Below, piece by piece: positions 26,639-36,764 of a stretch of DNA of 64,000 nucleotides (the stretch's first letter is position 1; every line of letters begins with the position of its first letter). Position numbers and translations under genes: made by a program. The notes below the pieces were generated by a model. It worked only from the letters and a program-made list of their open reading frames with translations. It did not search any database and had not been told where the DNA came from. Origin of the DNA: Clostridia bacterium (lineage in GTDB: Bacteria > Bacillota > Clostridia > Oscillospirales > Acutalibacteraceae); the NCBI GenBank assembly GCA_017399065.1, contig JAFQEL010000026.1:1-64000 (forward strand), in the 5' to 3' direction.

Positions 26639-27856
26639 ATGAAGGCATATTTTGAAAATTGCTTCAAATATGAGAACGGCCAGCTCTCAAAAACTTCTAT
26701 CCCTGCTGTAACAATTCAGGGGGACGGCAGCGACTTTTTATTTAATAATTGCTTTATATTTCCCGCTTTTTGTGATGTTCACGTTCATCTCAGAGAGCCG
26801 GGTTTTTTTTATAAGGAGAGTATAGCCTCCGGTACCGCAGCTTGTGCAAGAGGCGGTTACACTGACGTTTTCTCAATGCCTAATCTTAATCCTGTGCCTG
26901 ACAGCGTATCACATATGGATGAGCAGACCGAGATAATCAACCGCGATGCGATCATAAAAGTTCATCCTTATGCTTCTATTACTGTAGGACAGAAAGGTGA
27001 GGAGCTTGCCGATTTTGACGGTCTTGCTGAAATCTGTGCAGGCTTTTCCGACGACGGCAGGGGAGTGCAGAGCGAAGAAATGATGCGCTCTGCGATGATA
27101 AAAGCAAAAGAGCTTGATAAAATTATAGTTGCTCATTGTGAAGATAATTCACTGCTTAAGGGCGGTTATATTCACGACGGTGAGTATGCAAGGCTCAACG
27201 GGCACAGAGGAATCTGCAGCGAAAGCGAATGGAAACCGATTGAGCGTGACCTGAAGCTTGCTGAAGAGACAGGATGCAAATATCACTTATGTCATATTTC
27301 AACAAAAGAGAGCGTTCAAATTATACGTGAAGCAAAAGAACGAGGTGTTGACGTAACCTGCGAAACCGGTCCGCACTACCTTGTAATGAATGATAGTATG
27401 CTAAAAGATGAGGGCAGATTTAAGATGAATCCGCCTATACGCAGCGAAGAAGACAGACTTGCGTTGATTGAAGGAATAAAAGACGGCACAATTGATATGA
27501 TTGCGACTGACCACGCACCTCACAGTGCGGAAGAAAAGTCTAAAGGACTTGAAGGCAGTGCAATGGGAATTGTAGGCATCGAAACCGCTTTTCCTGTTCT
27601 TTATACAAAGCTTGTTAAAGAGGGAATTATAACTCTCGAAAAGCTGATTGAATTGTTAGCTATTAATCCCAGAAAACGTTTCGGTCTGCCCGAAACCGAT
27701 GATTACTGTGTATATGACCTTGAAAAGTCTTATAATATTGACCCTGAAGAGTTTCTGTCAAAAGGCAGGAGTACGCCTTTTGAAGGTGAAAAAGTTTTTG
27801 GTGAATGTAAATTAACTGTATGCGGAGGTAAAGCAGTATGGATATGCAAAAAATAA
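26639..27856 (+). CDS. pyrC: dihydroorotase
   Basis: The 405-residue class I dihydroorotase closes carbamoyl aspartate to dihydroorotate, step three of UMP synthesis. Zinc ligands are in DVHVHLREPG (about 44-53), VAHCEDN, CHIS and ATDHAPHS. AAGGAG precedes the ATG at 26639, directly after the leader terminator. The 3' end overlaps carA by 19 bases, indicating coupling. It is the first gene of the nine-gene operon. Confidence 0.93.
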   Translation: MKAYFENCFKYENGQLSKTSIPAVTIQGDGSDFLFNNCFIFPAFCDVHVHLREPGFFYKESIASGTAACARGGYTDVFSMPNLNPVPDSVSHMDEQTEIINRDAIIKVHPYASITVGQKGEELADFDGLAEICAGFSDDGRGVQSEEMMRSAMIKAKELDKIIVAHCEDNSLLKGGYIHDGEYARLNGHRGICSESEWKPIERDLKLAEETGCKYHLCHISTKESVQIIREAKERGVDVTCETGPHYLVMNDSMLKDEGRFKMNPPIRSEEDRLALIEGIKDGTIDMIATDHAPHSAEEKSKGLEGSAMGIVGIETAFPVLYTKLVKEGIITLEKLIELLAINPRKRFGLPETDDYCVYDLEKSYNIDPEEFLSKGRSTPFEGEKVFGECKLTVCGGKAVWICKK

Positions 27857-28920
27857 TGAACTATGACAGAAAAATAGTTCTCGAAGACGGTAGCGAATAT
27901 TTCGGCTACAGCTTCGGTTATGAGTGTGAGAGAGTCTGTGAGCTTGTTTTTAACACAGCTATGCTTGGTTATCAGGAGATTATTTCCGACCCGACTTACA
28001 CCTATCAGGCTGTAGTTATGACTTACCCGATTATCGGCAGCTGCGGTACGGCAGATGATGATTTTGAAACAAAGGTGCCGACACTCGGAGGTCTTGTTGT
28101 CAGAGAATATAACGACATTCCTTCAAACTTCCGTGCAACAAAAACTCTTGCAGAGGTAATGGAGGATTACAGAATTCCCGGTATATACGGTCCCGATACA
28201 CGTGAGCTTACACGTAAGATCCGTGATAACGGTACATGTAAGGTGCTCTTCACTTCTGTTGATACATCAAAGGAAAAAGCACTTGAAATTCTTAATGCTG
28301 CTGAAATTCCTACGGATGCGGTAGAAAAAGTCAGCTGTAAAAAACGCTGGTATTCAAGAACACCCAATATGAAATATAACGTTGTTGCGATTGACTGCGG
28401 AATTAAGCTCAGCCTTATCCGTACACTAAATGCAAAGGGCTGTAATATAACTGTTGTTCCTTACAACACAACAGCTGAAGAAGTTATGAAAATGAAGCCC
28501 GACGGTATTTATATTTCGGACGGCCCCGGTAACCCCGAAAACGTACAGCCCGTTATAGAGCTTGTAAAGACACTTAAGGGTAAGTGTCCGATTATCGGTG
28601 TCGGTCTCGGTCACGAGATTATCGGTCTTGCATACGGTGCAAAAACTTACAAAATGAAATTCGGTCACAGAGGTTGCAATCATTCCGTAAGATCTCTTAT
28701 TAACGGTACTCTCCGCAACCATTTACAGAATCACGGTTATGCAATAGATGCTGATTCTGTTAACGGTACAGAGCTTAAAATTACACATCTTAATGTTTTT
28801 GATAAAACAGTTGAAGGTATCAGCTGTGAGAAGGATAATGTTTACGGTGTTCAGTATCTTCCCAGCGAAGGCTCAACATTCTATGAAAGATTTATTAACC
28901 TTATGAAGGGGGACAAGTAA
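27838..28920 (+). CDS. carA: carbamoyl-phosphate synthase small chain, glutaminase triad lost
   Basis: The 360-residue protein aligns along its whole length with CarA, the subunit that normally hydrolyses glutamine and feeds ammonia to CarB. All three catalytic positions are changed. The nucleophile motif GxCLGHQ reads GVGLGHE (Gly256 for Cys). The HPE motif reads LPS (Leu341 for His, Ser343 for Glu). Nearby structural motifs remain: [15 protein letters not shown] and ISDGPGNP. The reading frame is intact, so this is not a decayed gene; a structural or ammonia-channelling role is inferred. GGAGG precedes the ATG, which overlaps pyrC. Confidence 0.92.
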   Translation: MDMQKIMNYDRKIVLEDGSEYFGYSFGYECERVCELVFNTAMLGYQEIISDPTYTYQAVVMTYPIIGSCGTADDDFETKVPTLGGLVVREYNDIPSNFRATKTLAEVMEDYRIPGIYGPDTRELTRKIRDNGTCKVLFTSVDTSKEKALEILNAAEIPTDAVEKVSCKKRWYSRTPNMKYNVVAIDCGIKLSLIRTLNAKGCNITVVPYNTTAEEVMKMKPDGIYISDGPGNPENVQPVIELVKTLKGKCPIIGVGLGHEIIGLAYGAKTYKMKFGHRGCNHSVRSLINGTLRNHLQNHGYAIDADSVNGTELKITHLNVFDKTVEGISCEKDNVYGVQYLPSEGSTFYERFINLMKGDK

Positions 28921-28921
28921 G

Positions 28922-31900
28922 ATGGCAAAGAGAACAGATATAAAGAAGGTACTTGTTATCGGCTCCGGTCCTATTGTTATCGGACAGGCTGCTGAGTTCG
29001 ACTATGCCGGCACACAGGCTTGTCTTGCTCTTAAAGAAGAGGGTTATGAGGTTGTTCTCTGCAATTCAAACCCTGCTACAATTATGACCGACACAACTAT
29101 CGCTGATAAAGTATATATGGAGCCGCTGACTCTTGAATATGTTGCAAAGGTTATACGTTTTGAAAGACCTGATGCTATCATTCCCGGCATCGGAGGTCAG
29201 ACCGGTCTTAACCTTGCTATGCAGCTTGAGAAGAAGGGTATTCTCAAAGAGTGCGGCGTAGAGCTTCTCGGTACAAGCAGTAAGAGCATTGAAATGGCTG
29301 AAGACAGAGAGCTTTTCAAGGAGCTTTGTGAATCCCTCGGTGAGCCTGTTCTTCCTTCACTCATTGCAAATACAATGGAAGAAGGTCTTTCTGCTGCAGA
29401 AGAAATCGGCTATCCCGTTGTTCTTCGTCCTGCTTTTACTCTCGGCGGTACAGGCGGTGGCTTTGCTGATAATGAAGCAGAATGCCGTGAAATCCTTAAG
29501 AATGCTCTCGCTCTTTCACCCGTACACCAGGTACTTGTTGAGAAGAGTATAAAGGGTTATAAGGAAATTGAATATGAAGTAATGCGTGATGCTAACGATA
29601 CGGCAATCGCTATTTGTAATATGGAAAATATCGATCCTGTCGGTATCCATACGGGTGACTCTGTTGTTGTATGTCCTACTCAGACTCTTACGGCAAAAGA
29701 AAATGCAATGCTTCGTGACAGTGCTCTCAAGATTATCCGTGCACTTAAAATTGAAGGCGGATGTAACGTTCAGTTTGCACTTGATCCGCTTTCATTCTCG
29801 TATTATCTTATTGAAGTTAACCCCAGAGTTTCACGTTCTTCTGCTCTTGCATCAAAGGCAAGCGGTTACCCGATTGCACGTGTAACGGCAAAGATTGCTA
29901 TGGGTATGACTCTTGATGAAATCCGTATTGCTAACACTCCTGCGGCATTCGAGCCTACAATCGACTATGTTGTTACAAAGATGCCAAGATTCCCGTTTGA
30001 TAAATTCTCAACTGCCAACAATACTCTTTCAACTCAGATGAAGGCTACCGGTGAGGTAATGAGCATCGGACGAACAATTGAGGAAAGCCTTCTCAAGGCA
30101 ACACGTTCGCTTGAAATCGGCGTAAATCACCTCTATATGAAGAAGTTTGATACTTACACAGAAGAGGAGCTTCTGAAGTATATTATCAATGGTACCGATG
30201 ACCGTTTTTATGCAATTGCTGAGCTTATCAGCAGAGGAACTGATATCGGTATGATTTACCATGCTACAAAGATTGATATGCTCTTTATCGAAAAGATAAA
30301 GAATATCGTTATGATGGAGTATGAGGTAAAGGCAAATAAAGGCGATGTTGCTACACTTTACAAGGCTAAGAAGATGGGCTTCTCTGACGACTTTATTGCT
30401 CAGCTCTGGGGTATGACGGGCAAGGAAGTATACGAGATACGTGTTGAGAACGATATGTTCCCCGTATACAAGATGATTGACACATGTGCTGCTGAGTTTG
30501 ACGGTTACATTCCTTATCTTTATTCAACCTACGAGTCAGAAAATGAATCAATCGTTTCTGATAAGAAGAAGATTGTTGTTCTCGGCTCAGGTCCCATCCG
30601 TATCGGTCAGGGTGTTGAATTTGACTACTCAACGGTTCACGCTGTTACAACAATCAAAAAGAACGGTTACGAGGCTATTATTATCAATAACAACCCGGAA
30701 ACAGTTTCTACTGACTACACTTGCTCGGACAAGCTCTACTTTGAGCCTCTCTGTGTAGAGGACGTTATGAACATCATTCACCTCGAAAAGCCCGAAGGTG
30801 TTGTCGCTTCTCTCGGTGGCCAGACAGCAATCAACCTTTCCGAAGGTCTGCGTGACAGAGGTGTAAAGATTATCGGTACGGACTGTGATGCTATTGAGCG
30901 AGCAGAAAACCGTGATTCATTCCAGAAAGTTCTTCAGTCACTCAACATTCCTCAGCCCGAAGGTCAGGCAGTTACAAAGATTGAAGACGGTGTTGCAGCT
31001 GCTGCAAGAATCGGTTACCCCGTACTTGTCCGTCCTTCATTCGTTCTCGGCGGTCGTGCTATGGAAATTGTTGCTGACGAAGCACAGCTTCGCAGATATC
31101 TCAACACTGCTGTTGAAATAGATGAAGACAAGCCTGTTCTTGTTGATAAGTACATTGTCGGTAAAGAGGTTGAGGTTGACGCAATCTGCGACGGCAAGGA
31201 CGTATTTGTCCCCGGTATTATGGAGCTTGTTGAGCGTACCGGTATTCACTCAGGTGACTCAATCAGTGTTTATCCGACATTCAGCATTTCTGAAAAGGTT
31301 CAGGAAACAATAATCGATTACACCAAGAAACTTGGTCTCGGTATCGGTATTGTCGGTCTGTTCAATATACAGTTTATTGTTGATAAGGATGAGAATGTAT
31401 TTATTATCGAGGTTAATCCCCGTTCTTCAAGAACGGTTCCCTTCCTTTCAAAATCAACGGGCTACAGCCTTGCTGATATAGCAACACTCTGTATGCTCGG
31501 CAAGTCACTTAAGGATCAGGGTATAGACTATGACGTAGCACCCAGAAAGAAGCGTTGGTATGTCAAGGCTCCCGCTTTCTCATTCTCAAAGCTAAGAGGT
31601 CTTGATGCTTACCTTTCACCTGAAATGAAGTCAACAGGTGAAGCAATCGGTTACGATAACAGCCTTACACGTGCACTTTATAAGGCACTCCAGGCAAGCG
31701 GTATGAACGTAATGAATTACGGTACCGTATTTGCTACTATCTCCGATAAGGATAAGGAAGAAGCACTTCCGCTTATCCGTCGTTTCTACAATATGGGCTT
31801 CAATATTCAGGCAACTGAAGGTACAGCTAAATTCTTCAAGGAGAACGGCATCAGAACTCACGCTCTTCCCAAGATTAGTGACGGCAGCGATGAAATTCTT

Positions 31901-32101
31901 CAGGCAATCCGTCAGGGCTACGTAACTTACGTTATCAACACAAGAGATACAAGCTCGGTCGGTGCACTTTCAGACGGCCACGAAATCAGACAGTGTGCTG
32001 TTGAAAACAACGTAACAATGTTTACTTCTCTTGATACAGTTAAGGTACTCCTTGATGTTCTTGAGGAAACAACACTCTTTATCTCAACAATCGACGCATA
32101 A
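28922..32101 (+). CDS. carB: carbamoyl-phosphate synthase large chain
   Basis: The 1059-residue protein makes carbamoyl phosphate from bicarbonate, ammonia and two ATP. Two homologous ATP-grasp halves are visible, beginning [20 protein letters not shown] (about 9-28) and [20 protein letters not shown] (about 549-568), with ATP-grasp signatures and EVNPR repeats. A C-terminal MGS-like allosteric domain follows (about 930-1059). The length is typical. The start is one base after the carA stop. Because its small partner lacks the glutaminase residues, free ammonia is the likely nitrogen source. Confidence 0.95.
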   Translation: MAKRTDIKKVLVIGSGPIVIGQAAEFDYAGTQACLALKEEGYEVVLCNSNPATIMTDTTIADKVYMEPLTLEYVAKVIRFERPDAIIPGIGGQTGLNLAMQLEKKGILKECGVELLGTSSKSIEMAEDRELFKELCESLGEPVLPSLIANTMEEGLSAAEEIGYPVVLRPAFTLGGTGGGFADNEAECREILKNALALSPVHQVLVEKSIKGYKEIEYEVMRDANDTAIAICNMENIDPVGIHTGDSVVVCPTQTLTAKENAMLRDSALKIIRALKIEGGCNVQFALDPLSFSYYLIEVNPRVSRSSALASKASGYPIARVTAKIAMGMTLDEIRIANTPAAFEPTIDYVVTKMPRFPFDKFSTANNTLSTQMKATGEVMSIGRTIEESLLKATRSLEIGVNHLYMKKFDTYTEEELLKYIINGTDDRFYAIAELISRGTDIGMIYHATKIDMLFIEKIKNIVMMEYEVKANKGDVATLYKAKKMGFSDDFIAQLWGMTGKEVYEIRVENDMFPVYKMIDTCAAEFDGYIPYLYSTYESENESIVSDKKKIVVLGSGPIRIGQGVEFDYSTVHAVTTIKKNGYEAIIINNNPETVSTDYTCSDKLYFEPLCVEDVMNIIHLEKPEGVVASLGGQTAINLSEGLRDRGVKIIGTDCDAIERAENRDSFQKVLQSLNIPQPEGQAVTKIEDGVAAAARIGYPVLVRPSFVLGGRAMEIVADEAQLRRYLNTAVEIDEDKPVLVDKYIVGKEVEVDAICDGKDVFVPGIMELVERTGIHSGDSISVYPTFSISEKVQETIIDYTKKLGLGIGIVGLFNIQFIVDKDENVFIIEVNPRSSRTVPFLSKSTGYSLADIATLCMLGKSLKDQGIDYDVAPRKKRWYVKAPAFSFSKLRGLDAYLSPEMKSTGEAIGYDNSLTRALYKALQASGMNVMNYGTVFATISDKDKEEALPLIRRFYNMGFNIQATEGTAKFFKENGIRTHALPKISDGSDEILQAIRQGYVTYVINTRDTSSVGALSDGHEIRQCAVENNVTMFTSLDTVKVLLDVLEETTLFISTIDA

Positions 32102-32130
32102 GACGCATTAGTCACATAAGGAGAAATACC

Positions 32131-32862
32131 ATGACTCAGGGGATTTATGAGATTCTCTCAAATGAAAAAATTGCACTTAACGTTTATAAAATGATTCTTT
32201 GCGGTGATACATCAGCTATCACCGCATCGGGTCAGTTTGTCAATATTAAGCTTGACGGCAAATTTCTCCGCAGACCAATTTCAATCTGCGACTACAATGA
32301 TAAAACAATTACTATCATTTACAAAGTTGTCGGTGTCGGCACAGAGCAGATGTGCGAAATGTTAGCAGGCGAGAAGCTTGATGTTCTTGTAGGTCTCGGT
32401 AACGGCTATAATCTCGATAAGAGCGGTGACAGACCTTTGCTTCTCGGCGGCGGTGTAGGTGTACCTCCGATGTACAATCTCTGCAAAAAGCTTATTGATC
32501 AGGGTAATAAGGTAAGCGTTATTCTTGGTTTCAATACAAAAGAGGAAGTTTTCCTTGAGGATGATTTCAAGGCACTCGGTGCTGAAGTAACAGTAACAAC
32601 TGCAGACGGATCATACGGCGTAAAGGGATTTGTTACCGATGCTATGAAAAATATTGACTATACTTATTTCTTTACTTGCGGACCTATGCCTATGTTCAAA
32701 GCTATTGAGGCAACGGCTGTAACAAGCGGACAGTACAGCTTTGAAGAGCGTATGGGCTGCGGTTTCGGTGCTTGTATGGGCTGCAGCTGTAAAACAAAAT
32801 ACGGTAATAAGCGAATCTGCAAAGACGGTCCCGTACTTGAAAGGGAGGAGATAATATGGTAA
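32131..32862 (+). CDS. pyrK: dihydroorotate dehydrogenase B, electron transfer subunit
   Basis: The 243-residue FAD and [2Fe-2S] protein passes electrons from dihydroorotate to NAD. An N-terminal FAD domain with RRPISICD (about 49-56) is followed by an NAD-binding domain (LLGGGVGVPPMY). A cysteine cluster MGCGFGACMGCSC (about 208-220) with a further C in RICKDG completes the iron-sulfur site. It overlaps pyrD by seven bases. Gene pairing with pyrD marks class 1B. Confidence 0.92.
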   Translation: MTQGIYEILSNEKIALNVYKMILCGDTSAITASGQFVNIKLDGKFLRRPISICDYNDKTITIIYKVVGVGTEQMCEMLAGEKLDVLVGLGNGYNLDKSGDRPLLLGGGVGVPPMYNLCKKLIDQGNKVSVILGFNTKEEVFLEDDFKALGAEVTVTTADGSYGVKGFVTDAMKNIDYTYFFTCGPMPMFKAIEATAVTSGQYSFEERMGCGFGACMGCSCKTKYGNKRICKDGPVLEREEIIW

Positions 32863-33767
32863 ATACAAAGGTTAAGTTAAGCGGTATTGAGCTTGATAAC
32901 CCGATTATCCCTGCAAGCGGTACTTTCGGTTTCGGTTATGAATTTGCTGAGATATATGATATAAATTGCCTTGGTACTTTTTCCTTTAAAGGTACAACAA
33001 AAGACCCTCGCTTCGGTAATCCTACACCAAGAATTGCCGAATGCGATGCAGGCATGATTAATGCTGTAGGTCTTCAGAATCCCGGTGTTGAAAAGGTTAT
33101 TTCCGAAGAGTTACCCAAGCTTAAGGCTTGCTTTAATAAACCTGTTATGGCTAACGTTAGCGGTTTTTCTGTTGAGGATTATGCTTACACGGTTGAGATG
33201 CTTGATTCTCAGGAGCAGATCGGATGGTTTGAGGTTAACGTATCTTGCCCGAATGTACACGGTGGCGGTATGAGTTTCGGTACATCGGCTGAAGCTGCCG
33301 CTGAAGTTACAAGTTCAGTACGTAAAGTAACTAAAAAGCCGCTTTACATCAAGCTTTCTCCGAATGTAACAAACATTGTTGAGATTGCAAAAGCTTGTGA
33401 AGAATCAGGTGCAGACGGTATCAGTATGATAAATACTATGCTTGGTATGCGTATCGACCTTAAGACCAGAAAGCCGGTAATTGCCAACAAGATGGGCGGT
33501 TTTTCGGGACCCGCGATAAAGCCTGTTGCTCTCAGAATGGTTTATCAGGTTTATGAGGCTGTAAAAGTACCGATTATCGGTATGGGCGGTATTGCAACTG
33601 CAGAAGACGTTATCGAAATGATGCTTGCAGGTGCAACTGCTGTTGAGATTGGTGCACAGAATCTTGTAGATCCTTTTGCCTGCAAAGATATAATTGACAA
33701 TCTTCCGAAGGTAATGGAAAAATATAAAATAGATAATCTTTCATCAATAATAGGAGGCGCACACTAA
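32856..33767 (+). CDS. pyrD: dihydroorotate dehydrogenase B, catalytic subunit
   Basis: The 303-residue FMN TIM barrel oxidises dihydroorotate to orotate. The catalytic cysteine of class 1 enzymes is C131 in NVSCPNV. The FMN/orotate-binding residues appear in [19 protein letters not shown] and the C-terminal [11 protein letters not shown]. Coupled with PyrK, it is NAD-dependent, suited to anaerobes. The last base of its stop codon is shared with the pyrF start. Confidence 0.94.
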   Translation: MVNTKVKLSGIELDNPIIPASGTFGFGYEFAEIYDINCLGTFSFKGTTKDPRFGNPTPRIAECDAGMINAVGLQNPGVEKVISEELPKLKACFNKPVMANVSGFSVEDYAYTVEMLDSQEQIGWFEVNVSCPNVHGGGMSFGTSAEAAAEVTSSVRKVTKKPLYIKLSPNVTNIVEIAKACEESGADGISMINTMLGMRIDLKTRKPVIANKMGGFSGPAIKPVALRMVYQVYEAVKVPIIGMGGIATAEDVIEMMLAGATAVEIGAQNLVDPFACKDIIDNLPKVMEKYKIDNLSSIIGGAH

Positions 33768-34465
33768 TGGGTAAAGACGTAATTGTTGCTTGCGACTTTG
33801 CGAGCAAAGATGCTGTTATGAACTTTCTTGATAAGTTCACAGATTGCAAACCCTTTGTTAAAATCGGTATGGAGCTTTTCTATGCAGAGGGTCCGTCTAT
33901 TGTAAAAGAAATCAAAGCAAGAGGACATAAGATTTTCCTTGACCTCAAGCTTCACGATATCCCTAACACTGTTAAGAAATCAATGGCTGTACTTTCCGGT
34001 CTTGATGTTGATATGACTAATCTTCACGCAAGCGGTACAGTTACTATGATGCAGGCAGGTCTTGAAGGTCTTACACGTCCTGACGGCACAAGACCGCTTC
34101 TTATTGCTGTAACTCAGCTTACTTCTACAAGCCAGGAGCGTATGGAAGAAGATCTTCTTATTAAAGAGCCTATTGATGAGGTAGTTATGCACTATGCACA
34201 CAATGCTGCAAAAGCAGGTCTTGACGGTGTTGTTTGTTCTCCGCTTGAAGCAGGCAAAGTTCACGAGCGTTGCGGTCAGAACTTTATGACAGTTACACCC
34301 GGTGTTCGTTTTGCTGACGGTGAAATCGGTGATCAGTCACGCGTTATGACTCCTGCACAGGCAAAGGAAATCGGCAGTGACTACATTGTTGTAGGCCGTC
34401 CGATTACAGCAGCTGAAGATCCGGTTGCTGCTTACAAGCGTTGTGTAGAAGAATTTGTTGGTTAA
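33767..34465 (+). CDS. pyrF: orotidine 5'-phosphate decarboxylase
   Basis: The 232-residue barrel enzyme decarboxylates OMP to UMP, the last step. The catalytic Lys-Asp array is in [13 protein letters not shown] (about 57-69), and the phosphate-binding YIVVGRPIT is near the C-terminus. The ATG is inside the end of pyrD, with GGAGG upstream. The length is usual for the short PyrF group. Confidence 0.94.
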   Translation: MGKDVIVACDFASKDAVMNFLDKFTDCKPFVKIGMELFYAEGPSIVKEIKARGHKIFLDLKLHDIPNTVKKSMAVLSGLDVDMTNLHASGTVTMMQAGLEGLTRPDGTRPLLIAVTQLTSTSQERMEEDLLIKEPIDEVVMHYAHNAAKAGLDGVVCSPLEAGKVHERCGQNFMTVTPGVRFADGEIGDQSRVMTPAQAKEIGSDYIVVGRPITAAEDPVAAYKRCVEEFVG

Positions 34466-34488
34466 TAATTTAAGAAGGAGATAGAAAA

Positions 34489-35121
34489 ATGAAAAAAGTT
34501 ATTGCAAAGGATTTACTTAAAATCAAGGCAGTTTTCTTCCGCCCCGAAGAGCCTTTTACATGGGCAAGCGGTATCAAGAGCCCTGTTTATTGTGACAACC
34601 GTCTTATCCTTACAGCACCCGAGGCACGTAAAGACGTTGAAAACGGTCTTGCAGAAATAATTAAAGCTAATTATCCCGAGGTTGAAGTACTTATGGGTAC
34701 ATCAACTGCAGGTATCGCACACGCTGCAATTACAGCTGAGCTTATGGGTCTTCCCATGGGCTACGTTCGTGGTTCAAGCAAGGACCACGGCAGACAGAAC
34801 AGAATTGAGGGTAAGCTTGATGCTGGCCAAAAGGTAGTAGTTGTTGAGGATCTTATCTCAACAGGCGGCAGTGTTATTGATGTAGTTGATGCGCTTCGTG
34901 AAGCAGGTGCAGAAGTGCTCGGTATTGCTTCTATCTTTACATACGGTATGCAGAAGGGTCTTGACAGACTTGCAGCTGCAAACGTAAAGAACGTAAGCCT
35001 CACTGACTTCGATACAATAGCAGAAGTTGCTGCTGAAGAAGGATATATTGCAACTGAAGATATTGCACGCCTTATAAAGTTCCGCAATAATCCCAGTGAC
35101 GAAAGCTGGATTGGTGCATAA
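34489..35121 (+). CDS. pyrE: orotate phosphoribosyltransferase
   Basis: The 210-residue enzyme joins orotate to PRPP. The PRPP-binding motif [13 protein letters not shown] (about 118-130) and the loop [11 protein letters not shown] (catalytic lysine and histidine) are present. AAGGAG precedes the ATG. The pyrB start is two bases behind the stop. PRPP would come from the Prs encoded at 9810-11006. Confidence 0.94.
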   Translation: MKKVIAKDLLKIKAVFFRPEEPFTWASGIKSPVYCDNRLILTAPEARKDVENGLAEIIKANYPEVEVLMGTSTAGIAHAAITAELMGLPMGYVRGSSKDHGRQNRIEGKLDAGQKVVVVEDLISTGGSVIDVVDALREAGAEVLGIASIFTYGMQKGLDRLAAANVKNVSLTDFDTIAEVAAEEGYIATEDIARLIKFRNNPSDESWIGA

Positions 35122-35122
35122 T

Positions 35123-36034
35123 ATGAGAAGCTTAATTGATATTCTCGACCTTAATACAGACGAAATTTCACAGCTTATTGATAAGGCTAACGATATTATT
35201 GCAAACCCTGCAAAATACAGCGAGAAATGCCGCGGAAAGAAGCTTGCAACACTTTTCTTTGAGCCTTCAACCCGTACAAGACTAAGCTTTGAGGCAGCTA
35301 TGTATGAGCTTGGAGGTAACGTGCTCGGCTTTTCTGCTGCACAGAATTCATCAGCTGCAAAAGGTGAGAGCGTAGCAGATACGGCAAAAACTACGTCTTG
35401 TTATGCTGATATTATTGCAATGCGACATCCTAAAGAGGGTGCTCCTCTTGTTGCTGCAATGAACGCAACCGTACCGGTTATCAATGCAGGTGACGGCGGT
35501 CACAATCATCCTACTCAGACACTTACCGACCTTCTCACAATTTACAGAGAGAAGGGCAGACTTGACAATCTTACCGTCGGTTTCTGCGGTGACCTAAAGT
35601 TTGGCAGAACTGTTCATTCACTTATTTCTGCTCTTTCAAGATATGAGAATATTAAGTTTGTCCTTATTTCTCCCGAAGAATTGAAATTACCGAGCTATGT
35701 TAAAGAAGTACTCAAGAAGAATAATCTTGAGTATGTTCAGACAACGGACCTTGACAGTGTAATGCCTGAGCTTGATATTCTTTATATGACACGTGTACAG
35801 CGAGAACGATTCTTTAATGAAGAGGATTATCTCAGACTTAAGGACAGCTATATTCTTTATCCTGAAAGGCTTGTAAATGCAAAGGCCGATATCTCGATTC
35901 TTCATCCGCTGCCGCGTGTAAATGAGATAAGCGTTGCTATTGACGATGACCCGCGTGCTTGCTACTTTAAGCAGGTATTGAACGGTAAATTTATCCGTAT
36001 GGCACTTATTCTTAAGCTTCTGGAGGTAGAATAA
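35123..36034 (+). CDS. pyrB: aspartate carbamoyltransferase catalytic chain
   Basis: The 303-residue chain condenses carbamoyl phosphate with aspartate. The carbamoyl phosphate site is in [12 protein letters not shown] (about 50-61), and the domain contains [13 protein letters not shown] and the C-terminal HPLPRVNEI. An in-frame start nine codons earlier lies inside pyrE; the ATG at 35123 gives a protein of normal length. The regulatory chain follows two bases after. Confidence 0.94.
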   Translation: MRSLIDILDLNTDEISQLIDKANDIIANPAKYSEKCRGKKLATLFFEPSTRTRLSFEAAMYELGGNVLGFSAAQNSSAAKGESVADTAKTTSCYADIIAMRHPKEGAPLVAAMNATVPVINAGDGGHNHPTQTLTDLLTIYREKGRLDNLTVGFCGDLKFGRTVHSLISALSRYENIKFVLISPEELKLPSYVKEVLKKNNLEYVQTTDLDSVMPELDILYMTRVQRERFFNEEDYLRLKDSYILYPERLVNAKADISILHPLPRVNEISVAIDDDPRACYFKQVLNGKFIRMALILKLLEVE

Positions 36035-36036
36035 TT

Positions 36037-36459
36037 ATGAAAATAGATTCTATCAAAAACGGCTTTGTTATTGACCATATAACCGCAGGTAATGCAATGA
36101 AGATTTATAATCTTCTCGGTCTCGGTAATCTGGATTGCCGCGTTGCTCTGATTACTAATGTTCCGAGCAATAAGATGGGCAAGAAGGACATTATCAAAAT
36201 TGATGATGATATCGTCATAGATACCGATATTCTCGGTTTTGTTGACCCGAATGCAACGGTAAACATTATCAAGGATGAAGTAATTGTTGATAAGAAAAAG
36301 CTTGAGCTTCCTGAAAAACTTACCAACGTAATTAAATGCAAAAATCCGAGATGTATTACCTCTGTTGAGCAGGAGCTTCCGCAGATTTTTAATCTTACCG
36401 ATAAAGAGAAGCAGGTTTACCGTTGCCTTTACTGTGAAACAAAGGCAAATAATGCATAA
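36037..36459 (+). CDS. pyrI: aspartate carbamoyltransferase regulatory chain
   Basis: The 140-residue chain binds nucleotides (allosteric ATP/CTP) and holds a zinc with four cysteines: C in CKNPRC (C-x4-C, about 104-109) and CLYC near 128-131. The N-terminal allosteric domain starts VIDHITAGNAMKIYN. Its presence implies feedback control of the pathway at the second step. It is the last gene of the operon. Confidence 0.93.
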   Translation: MKIDSIKNGFVIDHITAGNAMKIYNLLGLGNLDCRVALITNVPSNKMGKKDIIKIDDDIVIDTDILGFVDPNATVNIIKDEVIVDKKKLELPEKLTNVIKCKNPRCITSVEQELPQIFNLTDKEKQVYRCLYCETKANNA

Positions 36460-36469
36460 ATGATATTTC

Positions 36470-36505
36470 AACTGCATCATTAGATTAATGATGCAGTTAT
36501 TTTTT
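36470..36505 (+). terminator. terminator of the pyr operon
   Basis: A perfect 12-bp stem, aactgcatcatt (36470-36481) with aatgatgcagtt (36487-36498), followed by atttttt. Confidence 0.85.
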
Positions 36506-36515
36506 AAAAAATTCC

Positions 36516-36544
36516 TTGACAAATTTCTTTTACGGTGTTATAGT
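36516..36544 (+). promoter_or_regulatory. promoter of the attenuated methyltransferase operon
   Basis: Perfect TTGACA (36516-36521), a 17-base spacer and TATAGT (36539-36544). The likely start near 36551 is about 20 bases before the leader ORF. Confidence 0.8.
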
Positions 36545-36570
36545 GACAAAAAACCAAACGAGGTAAATTC

Positions 36571-36681
36571 ATGAACACATATCTTTTCTCAAAACTTGAT
36601 ATGGATATGAATTGGCTTGCACAGCATGATTATCAGTCAGCTTGCAGGCTTATACCTCTATATTCATTGTGGGATAGATAA
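36571..36681 (+). CDS. 36-residue leader peptide
   Basis: An ATG with GAGGT at 36560-36564 (spacing six) opens a 36-codon ORF starting MNTYLFSKLDMDMNW and ending LYSLWDR. It lies between a consensus promoter and a terminator that precedes the methyltransferase gene, the classic layout of a translated regulatory leader. No run of one amino acid suggests starvation control. Codons 25-29 encode the left arm of a predicted antiterminator, so ribosome position can change the fold. No similarity to a known leader peptide was recognised. Confidence 0.65.
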   Translation: MNTYLFSKLDMDMNWLAQHDYQSACRLIPLYSLWDR

Positions 36682-36721
36682 AGCTATATTTCCATATGAT
36701 TATAACGGTGTAAGCAGCTGC
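36644..36721 (+). promoter_or_regulatory. predicted antiterminator of the leader
   Basis: gcag-gcttatacc (36644-36656) can pair with ggtgtaagc-ag-ctgc (36707-36721), with one G-U pair and a two-base bulge. This pairing uses the left arm of the terminator at 36704-36737, so the two structures exclude each other. Confidence 0.55.
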
Positions 36722-36747
36722 AGATGCTTACACCGTTTATTTTTTTA
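36704..36747 (+). terminator. attenuator terminator before methyltransferase gene
   Basis: A perfect 13-bp stem aacggtgtaagca (36704-36716) with tgcttacaccgtt (36725-36737), loop of eight, then ttatttttttac. It ends only 17 bases ahead of the methyltransferase start codon and therefore controls that operon. Confidence 0.85.
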
Positions 36748-36764
36748 CTCAAAGGAGAATTGTT

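Noticed and set aside
27838-28920. carA as a pseudogene
   Set aside because: The frame is intact over 360 codons with conserved motifs, normal overlaps and binding site; only active-site residues differ.
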